DNA of 48,949 nt from Streptosporangiaceae bacterium (GCA_019245115.1 JAFARZ010000444.1:1-48949), one strand, 5' to 3'; counted from the stretch's first letter, positions 40,145 to 48,924 are shown. Notes: generated by a model not told the origin, from the letters alone. Numbers and translations: made by a program.

Positions 40145-40980
40145 GCGATCTGGCAGACCGGGTCACCCGGCGCGGCCGCGGCTATGTCGATACCGCGCGG
40201 GTACACCTCCCGCGGCGGACCCGCCACAGCCAGGCCGACCGTGCCGATCCAGTCCGCCACGGCGTCATAGGCGGACAGGATCTGCGGGAATTCGAGCTGG
40301 GCCCGGGTGACGGTGACGTATGCCTCCCGGTGCGCGTCCTCATGCCGGACAACCAGGTCCGGCGGGAGGGCGGCGGAGGACGGGACCGGAGCGCAGGCCT
40401 CGGCCGGCCCGTCGCTGTCCTCATTCACCTCGCCATGGAAGATGACGAACAGGTCCCCGTCGAGGCCGCCGTGCCGTCCCGCTGTCTCAGCTAGCCGGCC
40501 CAGGACGTCGGGCAGCCACTTCTTCAGTTCGGTGATCCGCAGGGCGCGCTTCTCGGCCAGCACCAGCTGCCCGGGCACATCGCGCTCCCGGACGTCACAG
40601 TCATGGCCGGATCCGGCACTGGTGCCCGACACCAGGCTGGTGCGCAGCCGGGCGACCAGCTCACGCTGAACCTCGAACCGGCTCTCCACGTCCGCCCAGT
40701 ACGCCGCGAGCAGATCGGCGCCCTCCGGCCCGGGCGCGGAGATGATCTCGGCGACCTGCGCGAGCGGGATCCCGACCCGGCGCATCATCAGGATCAGCCG
40801 GGCGCGCAGCAGCTGGCTCTCGCGGTAGCGCCGGTACCCGGTGGCGGGATCGACGTGGGCGGGCCTGAGCAGGCCCGACCGGTCGTACAGCCGCAAGGCC
40901 TTGACGGACAGCCGGGAGCGGCGCGCGAACGCCCCGATGGTCAGTAGCCGATCGCGCGCCGCCGGTCCGGCGTCGCTCAC
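40027..40980 (-). CDS. MerR-family regulator with GyrI-like effector domain
   Basis: A 317-residue protein. The DNA-binding part is LLTIGAFARRSRLSVKALRLYDRSGLLRP-like over residues 11-80 (with GYRRYRESQLLRARLI), then a dimer helix, then a GyrI-like ligand domain (residues about 145-280). The conserved part ends near CQIAYPV; about 35 further residues are antisense to paaZ and look like read-through. The next gene, a stand-alone GyrI-like domain, lies on the same strand 10 bp upstream, suggesting coupled ligand sensing. Confidence 0.88.
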   Translation of the reverse strand: MSDAGPAARDRLLTIGAFARRSRLSVKALRLYDRSGLLRPAHVDPATGYRRYRESQLLRARLILMMRRVGIPLAQVAEIISAPGPEGADLLAAYWADVESRFEVQRELVARLRTSLVSGTSAGSGHDCDVRERDVPGQLVLAEKRALRITELKKWLPDVLGRLAETAGRHGGLDGDLFVIFHGEVNEDSDGPAEACAPVPSSAALPPDLVVRHEDAHREAYVTVTRAQLEFPQILSAYDAVADWIGTVGLAVAGPPREVYPRGIDIAAAAPGDPVCQIAYPVCTAGGQVLATSVRTSYVATGLPPELTTSASQRTSP

Positions 40981-40990
40981 GCATCAGACG

Positions 40991-41500
40991 TTAGCGCACG
41001 TCCTCGTCCTCGAGGCGGAATGCGAGCTCGGTGACCCATTTGGTCATGTCCGGCTCGCTGACCGGGTCGGAGTGATGGATCTCCAGCCTGCAGCCCCAGC
41101 GCTCGCCCTCCGGAGAGGGCGAAACGTCCCACTTCAGGCCCTTGGCCGCGGCCCAGTCGAGCAGTGCGGCCGTCGCGGCGCTCAGGGTCTCGGGGTGTCC
41201 TACGTGCCGTACCGTGGCGTACCGGCCCGCGGGCAGCACCCCGGCCCGCACCCGGTCATCCCCCGGCACGGGGGCCGCCACCGTGGTACCCGCCTCCACT
41301 TCAAGTTCCCGATCCATGTCGATCAGGTTGTACCTCCAGAACGGCGGCCCCGACGGCGGCGCGCCGCGGGCCGCCAGCCAGCCGAAGACCTCGCGGTTGA
41401 GCGGAGGAACGACGGTGCCCAGCGCCCGCATGGTGACCGACGCGGCGATGGCGACATAGGGCCGCTCGGGCAGTTCTACGATTTCCGGCTCTGTGGTCAT
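40991..41500 (-). CDS. GyrI-like (AraC effector-binding) small-molecule-binding protein
   Basis: A 169-residue single-domain protein with the GyrI/SOUL-like pattern: EPEIVELPERPYVAIAASVT, DMDRELEVEAGTTVAAPV, RVRAGVLPAGRYATVRHVGHP, and a C-terminal CRLEIHHSDPVSEPDM. The domain binds hydrophobic or cationic small molecules. It sits 10 bp before the MerR gene, which carries the same domain type, so both probably belong to one regulatory unit. Between it and the reactivase gene are about 200 bp without a gene that I can support. Confidence 0.88.
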   Translation of the reverse strand: MTTEPEIVELPERPYVAIAASVTMRALGTVVPPLNREVFGWLAARGAPPSGPPFWRYNLIDMDRELEVEAGTTVAAPVPGDDRVRAGVLPAGRYATVRHVGHPETLSAATAALLDWAAAKGLKWDVSPSPEGERWGCRLEIHHSDPVSEPDMTKWVTELAFRLEDEDVR

Positions 41501-41697
41501 CGCCCCATAGTCGACCCTGCCCCTGGGGCCGAGTCAACGGCCATTGACCTGGTATGCGATCTGCGACCATCGCATCGGGGGTGTCGTATGACCGACATCG
41601 GGAGCGTTCGCAGCACCACCGTCACCGAAACCGCGCCGGCGTGATCTTCGCCGCGGACGTGCCGCTGATCATCGCGTTCACCGTGGCCCGGTACTCG

Positions 41698-43299
41698 TCA
41701 CCCCCGTACAGCCGTTAGGCCGAACGCGACCGCGTAGCGAGGGCCGAGCGTGCCGCCGACGTCGCCACGGCCGACCGCCACCGCGGGCGGCAGCGCGCGG
41801 GCGAGAACGCCGAGGAGTTCCTCGTCACCGGCCGGCCCGCCGACCGCGATCGCCTGGCTGGGCATCTCCCCGGAGGTCCGCAGAGCGCGCTTGATATTCA
41901 ACTCAAGAACGGACTGTTTGATACCGAGCCGGATAGCCCGCCACTCGCCCGGCCCGTGGTCACGGTCGAAGGGCAGCAACCCGCCGGGACCGCGCACCGC
42001 CAGCATCCCGGCGGCTGACGCGGGAGCGCTCACATCCAGGAAGCCGCGCGTCCCGTCCTCGGCCTCGAACCGGGTGCCGCCGTCCACCCGGACGCACGGC
42101 CCCCGTTTGACCCAGTCGGCCGCCGCCCGCGGGATGCCGAGCGTCTGCGCCACCGCAGCGGTCAGCAACTCCCCCGCCCCGGCCAGCACCACATCCTCAC
42201 CGGGGCCGATCAGGTCGATGGTCCCGGCGCCGAGGTCGATGACCAGCGCGTCGTGGCGGGCGCCCGGGGTGGTGAGCGCGCCCAGGCGGCTCGCCTCGGG
42301 TTCGGTGCACGGGCAGCGAACCGGCAACCCGAGCAGTTCCGCGAGGGTCTCGTCCGGGCGGGCATCGGCGGCCTTGCTGAGCGTGGCCACGAGCATGGCC
42401 CGCCCGATGCCGCCGCGCCGGGCCATGACCGTGTCGGCGATGGCGGACAGGTCCACCACGAACCGGTCGTCGACGGCCAGGTCGTTCACCCGCGGCTCAT
42501 CCGGTTCATCAACGGCGGCGGGGGCGGGGGCGGTGCCGAGGCCGGCCACGGCGTTGGAGTAGTCGGCGAGCGACCGGCACAGGGCGGCGACCTCCCCGGA
42601 GTCCACGCCCAGCCTGGCGCCAAGCGCGACCGCGTCGGTCAGCAGGCCAAGAGGCTGCCCGAGCGGCCTGACCTCGACGGCCAGCAGTTCGCAGGCGGCG
42701 GCCGCGGCCACGTCGACCTGGTCGATGACCGGCACCTGGCACGGCCCCCCGTCCAGCGTCCTTCGCGGTCCCCGCTTCTTGCTGTTATCAGCGGGTCCCA
42801 GGCGGTTGGCGATCAGCACGCCCTCATCGCCCGCCACCAGCACGGCGCCTATCCTGGCTCCGGAACCGAACATGGCACGCAGCCGCGCGGCGGCGTCGGC
42901 GTACCCGATGCCATCCGGCACCAGCGCGACCGAGGTCTCCCCGTCGCGGGCGGATGGTGCGGAGGAAAGCAGCCACGGCTTGCCGACGCAGGCACCGATG
43001 CCGCCAGGCGTCGGCACGCCCGCCGCGAGTACCCGGAGCCGGCCGGTGGCTGAGGCGATCTCGGGGATGGTGATAACCGAGGTGTCTACCGGGCGCAGCG
43101 GGGCGATGCTCGCCTCGCCAACCGTGCAGCCGGCCTGCCGTTCGAGCCGGCGGACCAGGGCGGCGGCGGCGCGCAGCGAATCCGCCGAACCCTTCCGGCC
43201 GCGGGTCGGCACCCGGCCCGCGGCAAGGATCTTCTTGTCCGCCGCGAGCACCACCTCGGTGGTGGCGTTGCCGACGTCGACCCCGGCGATCACCGTCAC
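41698..43299 (-). CDS. ddrA: Diol dehydratase reactivase large subunit (DdrA/PduG-like) with a repeat-C insert
   Basis: A 533-residue Hsp70/actin-like ATPase that exchanges damaged cobalamin in the dehydratase. Family marks: VIAGVDVGNATTEVVLA at the N-terminus (phosphate loop), RPVDTSVITIPE, LVIDLGAGTIDLIGPGE and IAVGGPAGDEELLGVL. GTG 43299 overlaps the gamma-subunit stop (GTGA). At about residues 170-190 a 20-residue stretch, GPADNSKKRGPRRTLDGGPC, interrupts the usual ANRL-to-VPVIDEV continuity; it is encoded around dispersed repeat C copy 3. The small reactivase subunit (DdrB) is not found in the window. Confidence 0.9.
   Translation of the reverse strand: MTVIAGVDVGNATTEVVLAADKKILAAGRVPTRGRKGSADSLRAAAALVRRLERQAGCTVGEASIAPLRPVDTSVITIPEIASATGRLRVLAAGVPTPGGIGACVGKPWLLSSAPSARDGETSVALVPDGIGYADAAARLRAMFGSGARIGAVLVAGDEGVLIANRLGPADNSKKRGPRRTLDGGPCQVPVIDQVDVAAAAACELLAVEVRPLGQPLGLLTDAVALGARLGVDSGEVAALCRSLADYSNAVAGLGTAPAPAAVDEPDEPRVNDLAVDDRFVVDLSAIADTVMARRGGIGRAMLVATLSKAADARPDETLAELLGLPVRCPCTEPEASRLGALTTPGARHDALVIDLGAGTIDLIGPGEDVVLAGAGELLTAAVAQTLGIPRAAADWVKRGPCVRVDGGTRFEAEDGTRGFLDVSAPASAAGMLAVRGPGGLLPFDRDHGPGEWRAIRLGIKQSVLELNIKRALRTSGEMPSQAIAVGGPAGDEELLGVLARALPPAVAVGRGDVGGTLGPRYAVAFGLTAVRG
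42773..42793. repeat. Dispersed repeat C, copy 3 (inside ddrA)
   Basis: The 21-bp core is identical to copies in livM and upstream of the liv operon. It is read in the same stop-free frame as in livM (ADNSKKR) and marks an in-frame insertion of about 60 bp in ddrA. Confidence 0.88.
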
Positions 43300-43727
43300 G
43301 CCGACAGCCCGCGCCGGGCGTAGACCTCGGCCGCCTCCGCGATCAGGGCGGCGCAGCGCGGCAGACCGCGATCGGCCAGTGATCCGGCCAGCGCGGTGAG
43401 CTGCGCCCCGGTGGACCGGCCCGGTCGCAGCGCCTCGTAGATCGCGAGCACCTCGTCGTCGGGAAGCCGGGTAAGCTCGGCGGCCCGGCGCAGGTTCTCG
43501 GCCAGCTGGGGGTTCGCGTGCCGTTCGGCCACCCGAGCCTGCCGCTCCAGCGTCTCCGGGTGGATCCGCAGATCGGCTCCGGTTACCTCGCCCGCCACCA
43601 TAGCCTCAACCGTCACATCAGCCACAGCCCGCCCGGACAGCGTCCGAGCCGGCCCGGGCGGATGGCTGTGGCATCCACCCGCATAGGACCGGGTGGATGC
43701 CACATTCATCCGGTTCACGTCGGACAT
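43296..43727 (-). CDS. Diol/glycerol dehydratase small (gamma) subunit, N-terminus from palindrome D
   Basis: A 143-residue protein whose residues about 45-143 match PduE/DhaB gamma subunits: EVTGADLRIHPETLERQARVAE, NPQLAENLRRAAELTRLPDDEVLAIYEALRPGRST. The first 20 or so residues (MSDVNRMNVASTRSYAGGC) are unlike the family and are encoded by the 54-bp palindrome D copy 2. The ATG overlaps the alpha/beta gene by 13 bp, and the stop overlaps the reactivase GTG. It completes the AdoCbl-dependent dehydratase with the fused large subunit. Confidence 0.92.
   Translation of the reverse strand: MSDVNRMNVASTRSYAGGCHSHPPGPARTLSGRAVADVTVEAMVAGEVTGADLRIHPETLERQARVAERHANPQLAENLRRAAELTRLPDDEVLAIYEALRPGRSTGAQLTALAGSLADRGLPRCAALIAEAAEVYARRGLSA
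43659..43712. repeat. 54-bp palindromic element D, copy 2, at the start of the gamma-subunit gene
   Basis: Arms of 23 bp (43659-43681 and 43690-43712) pair at 21 positions around an 8-base loop. The outer 15 bases match copy 1 (CGGATGGCTGTGGCA against CGGATGGATGTGGCA) and the total length is identical, while the centres differ. It is translated in frame as the gamma-subunit N-terminus. Confidence 0.92.
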
Positions 43728-45922
43728 CGCAGCTCCTCGGGGGGTGCGCCCGGGCGGACGTGGCGGCGTTCGAGTTCCATCAGGGCGATCACCACCGTGT
43801 GGTAGCGGGCCTCGATGGCCTCGTCAGAGTACGGGTTGCGGGCCGGGTCGGGCGTGCCGCCCTTGGCGTGCCGGGCCGCGTTCGCGCCCAGCAGGCGATA
43901 CAGCTGCCGGGTGATGGTGGGCGCGACGGAGTAAAGCTCCAGGTTGGCCAGCGGCGCCAGGTCGCGGCGGTGGATGAGCGCCGTTCCCTTACCCTGCAAG
44001 CCGACGCCGATGCCCGATCCGGACAGGCGGGCGGCCGCGAGGCCGATCTGCCCGAGATCGACCGTGTCGCTGAACCGGACGACCCGGCCCGCGCAGCCCT
44101 CTTCCTCCAGGCCGACCAGGATCTCACGCAGGACATCGGGCACGGTGAGGCCGGACAGGCAGCGCCACACATCCCGGCCCACGGCCGGCGAGACACCGAT
44201 CACCACGTCACGCGGATCGGCGCCGGACGCGGCCGGCCCGGCCGGGACCAGCAGCGACGGCTGGGCCGCCCCCGCCTGCTCCTGGAGCAGGTCAGCCACG
44301 CCGCGTTCCTGCCGGATGGCGTTGATCTCCGCCAGCCGTGGTCCGGATGGTTCATAGCCGGTCCCCGGGCCGGAGTAGTCGTTGGGATCGGTGACCAGGG
44401 AAAGCACCCGGAGCCGCTCATCGAAGATCGCGGACGTCTGCAGATGGTCACCGAGCAGGCGGGCCTGGACGAAGGCCACCGTACGTTCGGCCAGATCGGA
44501 ATAGCCGCATTCATCCAAGGCGGTCACGATGTCGGTCACCATCAGCCCGCGCTGCCGGATGGACTGGGCGGCGGCCAGGACGGCGAGAGTGTCGGTCTCG
44601 CCGAGGTCCTTGGAGCCGACCGCGTCCACCGCCCGGGCGAGGTGCTCGTCGGTGAAGTCGGCCAGGCCCAGGTAGGCGTAGACGGCGCGGCAGGCCTGCG
44701 CGGCCTCAAGGCGGACCGCGGCGATCAGGTCCGCGGACGCCGTGCGCAGACCGCCGTCGACGCCCCAGTCGCGCTGCATGGCCAGGAAATCATCGATGTC
44801 TTCGGCGTTGAAATTGCTCGGGCCGAACATGTTGTCGTAGCGCTGGATCGACCCGAAGCCGCTGAACGCGAAGTCCGAGCCGGCCAGCACGATCGGCAGC
44901 GTGCGGGAGGTGCGGCGCATGTCGGACTCGCTCATCAGCGCGTCGTTACCTGAGCAGGACTCCAGGTTGCGCATCATCACCATGACGTTTTCCGCCATGA
45001 GCTCGCGCAGCCCGCTGGGCACGCTCGCGGCCACGCTGGCGCCGTCGATGCCGCCGTTCTGCACGCCCTGCGCGCCGATGGCCCGGGCCAGCGCGACGCA
45101 CCTGGCCTCCAGGTAAAGCATGGACTTGCGCTCCGCGCCCGCCATGAGGACCTCGGCGCCGGCTCCGGACGACACCCGCATCTTCAGGCCGCGCGAGGCG
45201 TAGGCCGACGTCAGAAACGCCTTGGACCACGGCGTGTCGTCGCCGTCGCGGAACACCTGCTCGGTACCGTAGAGGGAGACGGTCTCGGCGTATGAGGTGA
45301 GGCCGCGCATGCCGAGTTCCAGCTCCTGCGCCTCCTCGACCGAGCACTGGATCAGCACGCCGGGGCTCGCCGCGACCGAACCGATCAGGCAGGCCACCGC
45401 GTTGCTCGGCGCGTCGGCCAGGACCGGCACGGTCGTCTCGATCTCACGGAAGCCGAACGCCGCGGCGGTGGCGGCGTCCGCGGCGAGCAGCAGCGGGTCG
45501 TCGAGCCGGTTGGTCACGTGGGCCTGGTTGGACGGCGTGCGGCGCGCGCGCAGCTTGGCCATGGCCATGCCGAGTTCGTGCGGCTTGAGCAGCGCGAGAA
45601 CGCGGGCCAGCTTGGCCGGGGTGGCGCCGGCGCTCAGCCGGACAACCTCGTCGCGGGGCACCCGCGGATCGACCAGAAGCCGGGCGAACTCCACGTCGTC
45701 CAGGCCCATAGCCGCGGACGCGGCTTCGACGTCGATGCCGTGCCGGGCGATGAACGTGTCGATCGAGTCGAAGTCCGCCTCGGCGATGCCGTCCAGCTCG
45801 GTGACGCGGCCATCGGTGATGGTCAGGCTCGGCTCCGGGTCATACGGCGAGCGGAGCGCGACCAGGCCGAGGTCCGGGTTCTCCACCGCGAACCCGTCCA
45901 GGTTGACCGGCTGCCGGTCCAT
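43715..45922 (-). CDS. Adenosylcobalamin diol/glycerol dehydratase, fused large and medium subunits
   Basis: A 735-residue protein from ATG 45922. Residues about 1-560 are the large subunit TIM barrel (MDRQPVNLDGFAVENPDLGL; PSNAVACLIGSVAASPGVLIQ; LYLEARC; CSGNDALMSESDMRR; FGSIQRYDNMFG). Residues about 580-720 are the medium subunit (DVVIGVSPAVGRDVWRCL; GRVVRFSDTVDLGQIGLAAA; RLSGSGIGVGLQGKGTALIH). The enzyme removes water from 1,2-diols or glycerol by a radical route. In enteric bacteria the two are separate proteins. The frame is open to ATG 46048, which would add 42 residues from repeat A. No microcompartment shell genes are nearby. Confidence 0.93.
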   Translation of the reverse strand: MDRQPVNLDGFAVENPDLGLVALRSPYDPEPSLTITDGRVTELDGIAEADFDSIDTFIARHGIDVEAASAAMGLDDVEFARLLVDPRVPRDEVVRLSAGATPAKLARVLALLKPHELGMAMAKLRARRTPSNQAHVTNRLDDPLLLAADAATAAAFGFREIETTVPVLADAPSNAVACLIGSVAASPGVLIQCSVEEAQELELGMRGLTSYAETVSLYGTEQVFRDGDDTPWSKAFLTSAYASRGLKMRVSSGAGAEVLMAGAERKSMLYLEARCVALARAIGAQGVQNGGIDGASVAASVPSGLRELMAENVMVMMRNLESCSGNDALMSESDMRRTSRTLPIVLAGSDFAFSGFGSIQRYDNMFGPSNFNAEDIDDFLAMQRDWGVDGGLRTASADLIAAVRLEAAQACRAVYAYLGLADFTDEHLARAVDAVGSKDLGETDTLAVLAAAQSIRQRGLMVTDIVTALDECGYSDLAERTVAFVQARLLGDHLQTSAIFDERLRVLSLVTDPNDYSGPGTGYEPSGPRLAEINAIRQERGVADLLQEQAGAAQPSLLVPAGPAASGADPRDVVIGVSPAVGRDVWRCLSGLTVPDVLREILVGLEEEGCAGRVVRFSDTVDLGQIGLAAARLSGSGIGVGLQGKGTALIHRRDLAPLANLELYSVAPTITRQLYRLLGANAARHAKGGTPDPARNPYSDEAIEARYHTVVIALMELERRHVRPGAPPEELRCPT

Positions 45923-45942
45923 GAACCGGATGCGGCCTATTT

Positions 45943-46048
45943 CCCTCCGCGCCAAGGCCTCGCTGCGCTCGGCCGGCTTGGAGCCACGGCGGGAATCACC
46001 GCCCCTCCGGGACGGCAACCGCCGCGGCGCTCGCTGTCGCTCGCTCAT
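45943..46048 (-). repeat. Dispersed repeat A, copy 2
   Basis: About 106 bp directly before the dehydratase gene, in frame with it, opening with ATGAGCGAGCG and ending GCGCGGAGGG. It would encode MSERQRAPRRLPSRRGG and onward if translation starts at 46048. Confidence 0.9.
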
Positions 46049-46213
46049 TTCCCCCTCCGCGCCAAGGCTGTGTTTTCCTCCGCGCCAAGGCCTCGCTGTG
46101 TTGAATTGGCCTGGGCCTCCGGCCGCGGCGCTCGGCCGGCTTGGAGCCGCGGCGGGATTTGCCGCCCCTCCGGGACGGCAACCGCCGTGGCGCTCGCTGT
46201 CGCTCGCTCTTGC
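46049..46213 (-). repeat. Dispersed repeat A, copy 3 (interrupted)
   Basis: A head-to-tail neighbour of copy 2, lying after the GntR gene. It holds the same core (GGCGGTTGCCGTCCCGGAGG on the minus strand) but its distal third is interrupted by about 30 bp of other sequence, and GCGCGGAGG occurs twice. It lacks an intact ATG. Confidence 0.8.
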
Positions 46214-46217
46214 TCGT

Positions 46218-46997
46218 TCATCCGGCGACCTGCGCTCTCAGCTCGACGACGCGGGCGCGGTTGGCGGCGGTGGCCTGGGCACTGCCCGGGCCTTCGGTGG
46301 TGACCACGATGCGGGTGCGGTCGGCGCGGAACAGGTCGCGGGAGAACTCGATGGGCTCGCCGTCGGCGTCGGTGACCGTGCGGGTGATGGCCAGCAGCGG
46401 CGCGCCCGGTTCGATGTCCAGGATCATGGCCTCGTCCGGGGCGGCCAGGACGACCTCGATGCGTTCGGTGGCCTTGGCCGGCCTGACCTCGAAGTGATCC
46501 TCGATCAGCTCGTAGACCGAACCGCCGAGCGGCAGCTCCAGCAGGCCGGGGAAGCGCTTGGCGGGGAGCTTGCAGTTCTCCAGGGAGAACGGGCTGCCAT
46601 CGGCCAGCCGGATGCGGACCAGGTCGACGACGAGCTCACCGGGCCGGGTGCGCAGCGCCTGGGCGGCGACGTCGCCGGGCTCGGCGAGCCGCGCGGACAG
46701 CACCCGGGTGCCCGCCACCACGCCCTGGCTGCGCAGCAGCGCGGGGACGCCGACGATACGGGACAGGTCGCGCTCGATCTTGCCCTTGGCCACGAATGTG
46801 CCGCCGCCCCGGCCCGGCACCCGGCGCACCATGCCGCTCTCCGCCAGGCCCGCCAGGGCCAGCCGGATCGTGGCGCGGCTGACCCCGAGATCAGCGGCCA
46901 GCCTCCGCTCGTCGCCCAGCCGCTGGCCAGGACGGTACTGGCCGCTGGTGATGCGGTCGGCCAGCGTGCGCCGCACGTCGTCGGGGGTGATCGTCAT
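46218..46997 (-). CDS. GntR-family regulator, HutC subfamily (UTRA domain)
   Basis: A 259-residue protein. The winged helix covers residues about 5-70 (YRPGQRLGDERRLAADLGVS; RATIRLALAGLAESGMV; GRGGGTFVAKGK). The C-terminal UTRA ligand domain (ARLAEPGDVAAQALRTRPGE to LLAITRTVTDADGEPIEFSRDLFRAD) binds a small effector. Its ATG overlaps the SDR stop by 4 bp, so it is co-transcribed with the kinase-like protein, the SDR and the dehydratase, and probably controls them in response to the substrate. Confidence 0.93.
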   Translation of the reverse strand: MTITPDDVRRTLADRITSGQYRPGQRLGDERRLAADLGVSRATIRLALAGLAESGMVRRVPGRGGGTFVAKGKIERDLSRIVGVPALLRSQGVVAGTRVLSARLAEPGDVAAQALRTRPGELVVDLVRIRLADGSPFSLENCKLPAKRFPGLLELPLGGSVYELIEDHFEVRPAKATERIEVVLAAPDEAMILDIEPGAPLLAITRTVTDADGEPIEFSRDLFRADRTRIVVTTEGPGSAQATAANRARVVELRAQVAG

Positions 46998-47758
46998 CCG
47001 ACGGCCTCGGGGGACTCGGGCAGCACCTGGCCGCCGTCCACCACGATCGTCTGCCCGGTGATGTAACCGGCCTCGTCCGTCGCGAAGAACAACGCGGCAT
47101 AGCCGATGTCGTCAACCGTGCCCAGCTTCTGCATCGGGATGGCCGACGTCATCTGGCTGGTGTAGTTGGCGCCGAGGTCGCCGAGGCCTTCGGTAGCGAT
47201 GTTGCCGGGCAGCACCGCGTTGACCGTGACGCCGCTGGACGCCAGCTCGATCGCGGCGGTGCGCAGGAACCCGAGCTGGCCGGCCTTGCTCGCGCCGTAG
47301 GCTGTCCAGCCCGGGAAGCCGGTGATCGGCCCGGTAATCGAGGAGGTCAGGATGATCCGGCCATGGCCGGATTGCTTCAAAGCCGGCAGGCAGGCCTGCA
47401 CGGTGAAGAACGTGCCCTTCAGGTTCACGTCCAGCACCAGGTCCAGCATGTCCTCGGTCAGTTCCTCCAGGCCTGCGCCGGGGAAGATGCCGGCGTTCGC
47501 GCACACCACGTCGGTGCCGCCGAACAGCTCGAGCGCCGTGGCGGCTATCCGGTCGCAGTCGGCCTTCCTGCTGACGTCGGCGGGGACGAAGTGCACGTCG
47601 CCGGGCAGGTCAGCGGCGGCCTTCTCCCCCGCGGCGGCGTCCCGGCCAGTGATCAGGACGCGCGCGTCGTTGCGGGCGAAGACGGCGGCGATGCCCTTGC
47701 CGATGCCACGGGTCCCGCCGGTGACCACCACCGCGCGGCCGGCGATCGAAGTGAACAT
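46994..47758 (-). CDS. Short-chain dehydrogenase/reductase
   Basis: A 254-residue classical SDR with cofactor motif VVVTGGTRGIGKGI, CANAG, the catalytic serine in LTSSITGP and YxxxK in AYGASKAGQLGF, closing with ITGQTIVVDGGQ. It reduces or oxidises an alcohol/ketone with NAD(P); in this operon it may act on the aldehyde or hydroxyketone of diol metabolism. GGAGAAG lies just before ATG 47758, preferred over 47794, which would overlap the upstream gene. Confidence 0.92.
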   Translation of the reverse strand: MFTSIAGRAVVVTGGTRGIGKGIAAVFARNDARVLITGRDAAAGEKAAADLPGDVHFVPADVSRKADCDRIAATALELFGGTDVVCANAGIFPGAGLEELTEDMLDLVLDVNLKGTFFTVQACLPALKQSGHGRIILTSSITGPITGFPGWTAYGASKAGQLGFLRTAAIELASSGVTVNAVLPGNIATEGLGDLGANYTSQMTSAIPMQKLGTVDDIGYAALFFATDEAGYITGQTIVVDGGQVLPESPEAVG

Positions 47759-47772
47759 GTCTTCTCCAGATA

Positions 47773-48924
47773 TCAGTGCGTGCTCAGGTACCATTCCGCG
47801 AGGTCGCAGCTGTCGCGGGTGTAGCCGGCGCCGAGTTCGGCGGCGATGTCCACCGCCTGGTGGGAGCCGATCCAGGCGACCAGCAGAAGCCGGCGGAACA
47901 AGATGAACGTCCAGATCTCGGCCTGGTCGGCGGCGGTTATCCGGCCGCGGGCGCGATAGCCGGTGAGCCAGCTGTCGATGAGCCCCGGGACCATGGGATC
48001 GTGCTCGAAGAAGCTGACCGAGGTACCGAGGTCGTACAGGTACCAGCTGAAGCCGGAGTCGTCGAAGTCGATGACGCTGACCGCGCCGTCATGCACCAGC
48101 AGGTTGGCCAGCCGGGTGTCGGCGTGGACCAGTCCGTACCGCTCCGGGCCGGTGCCGTAGGCGGCCAGGCGCCGTTCGAGCTTCTCGTCCAGCCGGCCGA
48201 GGATCTCGCGTTCCGCCGGCCCGACGCCGACACCGTCCTGCCAGCGGCCCCACCGTGCCTGTTCGCCGAACGCCGCCGGGTAATCCCAGTGGAAGCGGGT
48301 GAACCACCCGGGCCGTCGCCATTCCCGGGCGTGTTCGTGCATCCGGGCGGTGATCTCGCCCAGCTCCGCGAAGTGCGTCACGCCGTCAACCGCGGACTCG
48401 GAAGGCTCGGTGCCGGGCAGGAACTCGAAGCGCACGCAGTGCCGCGAGCCGGTGCTGAATTTGCCTGGGCCTGCGGCCGCGGCGGTGACGACCCGGCGCC
48501 CGTCACGTGCGGCGAGCACCCGCGGCGTGCGCACCCCGGCCTCGGCCCGCAGGGCATCCATCCAGGCCAGCTCCGAGGCGATCTCGTCCCCGGTGTGGTA
48601 GCCGAGCCGGTGCACCCGCAGCACCGACGGGCCGTTATCGGGGTCCGTCACCAGGAACGTCGCGTTCTCCGAGACGTTGAGCAGCTCGATAGAGCTGTCC
48701 GGGTGGCAGTCGTACTCGCCCAGCGCGGCCCGGGCGCAGTCCCGCACCCGGTCCAGGACGTCCCCGCCCGCCGACAGGTCATGCAGATTACCCCTCCGCG
48801 CCAAGTCCTCGCTGTTTTCCCTCCGCGCCAAGGCCTCGCTGCGCTCGGCCGGCTTGGGGCCACGGCGGGAATTGCCGCCCCGTTGGGACGGCAACCGCCG
48901 CGGCGCTTCGCTTCGCTCGCTCAT
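47773..48924 (-). CDS. Aminoglycoside-phosphotransferase-like kinase (APH/homoserine-kinase type)
   Basis: A protein of up to 383 residues with an APH-type kinase fold: ATFLVTDPDNGPSVLRVHRLGYH (nucleotide-binding lobe), RYGLVHADTRLANLLVHDGAVSVIDFDDSGFSWYLYDL (catalytic HxDxxxxN loop and metal-binding DFD). Small-molecule kinases of this type phosphorylate amino alcohols, sugars or choline. As first gene of the dehydratase operon it may activate the substrate, as in some amino-alcohol pathways, which is inference. The first 45 or so codons are repeat A copy 4; the native start may be a downstream GTG such as 48747. Confidence 0.85.
   Translation of the reverse strand: MSERSEAPRRLPSQRGGNSRRGPKPAERSEALARRENSEDLARRGNLHDLSAGGDVLDRVRDCARAALGEYDCHPDSSIELLNVSENATFLVTDPDNGPSVLRVHRLGYHTGDEIASELAWMDALRAEAGVRTPRVLAARDGRRVVTAAAAGPGKFSTGSRHCVRFEFLPGTEPSESAVDGVTHFAELGEITARMHEHAREWRRPGWFTRFHWDYPAAFGEQARWGRWQDGVGVGPAEREILGRLDEKLERRLAAYGTGPERYGLVHADTRLANLLVHDGAVSVIDFDDSGFSWYLYDLGTSVSFFEHDPMVPGLIDSWLTGYRARGRITAADQAEIWTFILFRRLLLVAWIGSHQAVDIAAELGAGYTRDSCDLAEWYLSTH
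48791..48924 (-). repeat. Dispersed repeat A, copy 4
   Basis: About 134 bp, with the standard core plus a second partial CCTCCGCGCCAAG end. It opens with ATGAGCGAGCG on the minus strand and would encode MSERSEAPRRLPSQRGG and onward, in frame with the kinase. Its terminal GGAGGGG faces the gene. Confidence 0.88.

Noticed and set aside
41501..41697. Short frames in the 200-bp gap between the GyrI-like and reactivase genes
   Set aside because: An 18-codon frame (from ATG 41588) and a 24-codon minus-strand stretch exist, but neither has recognisable similarity or a clear ribosome-binding site.
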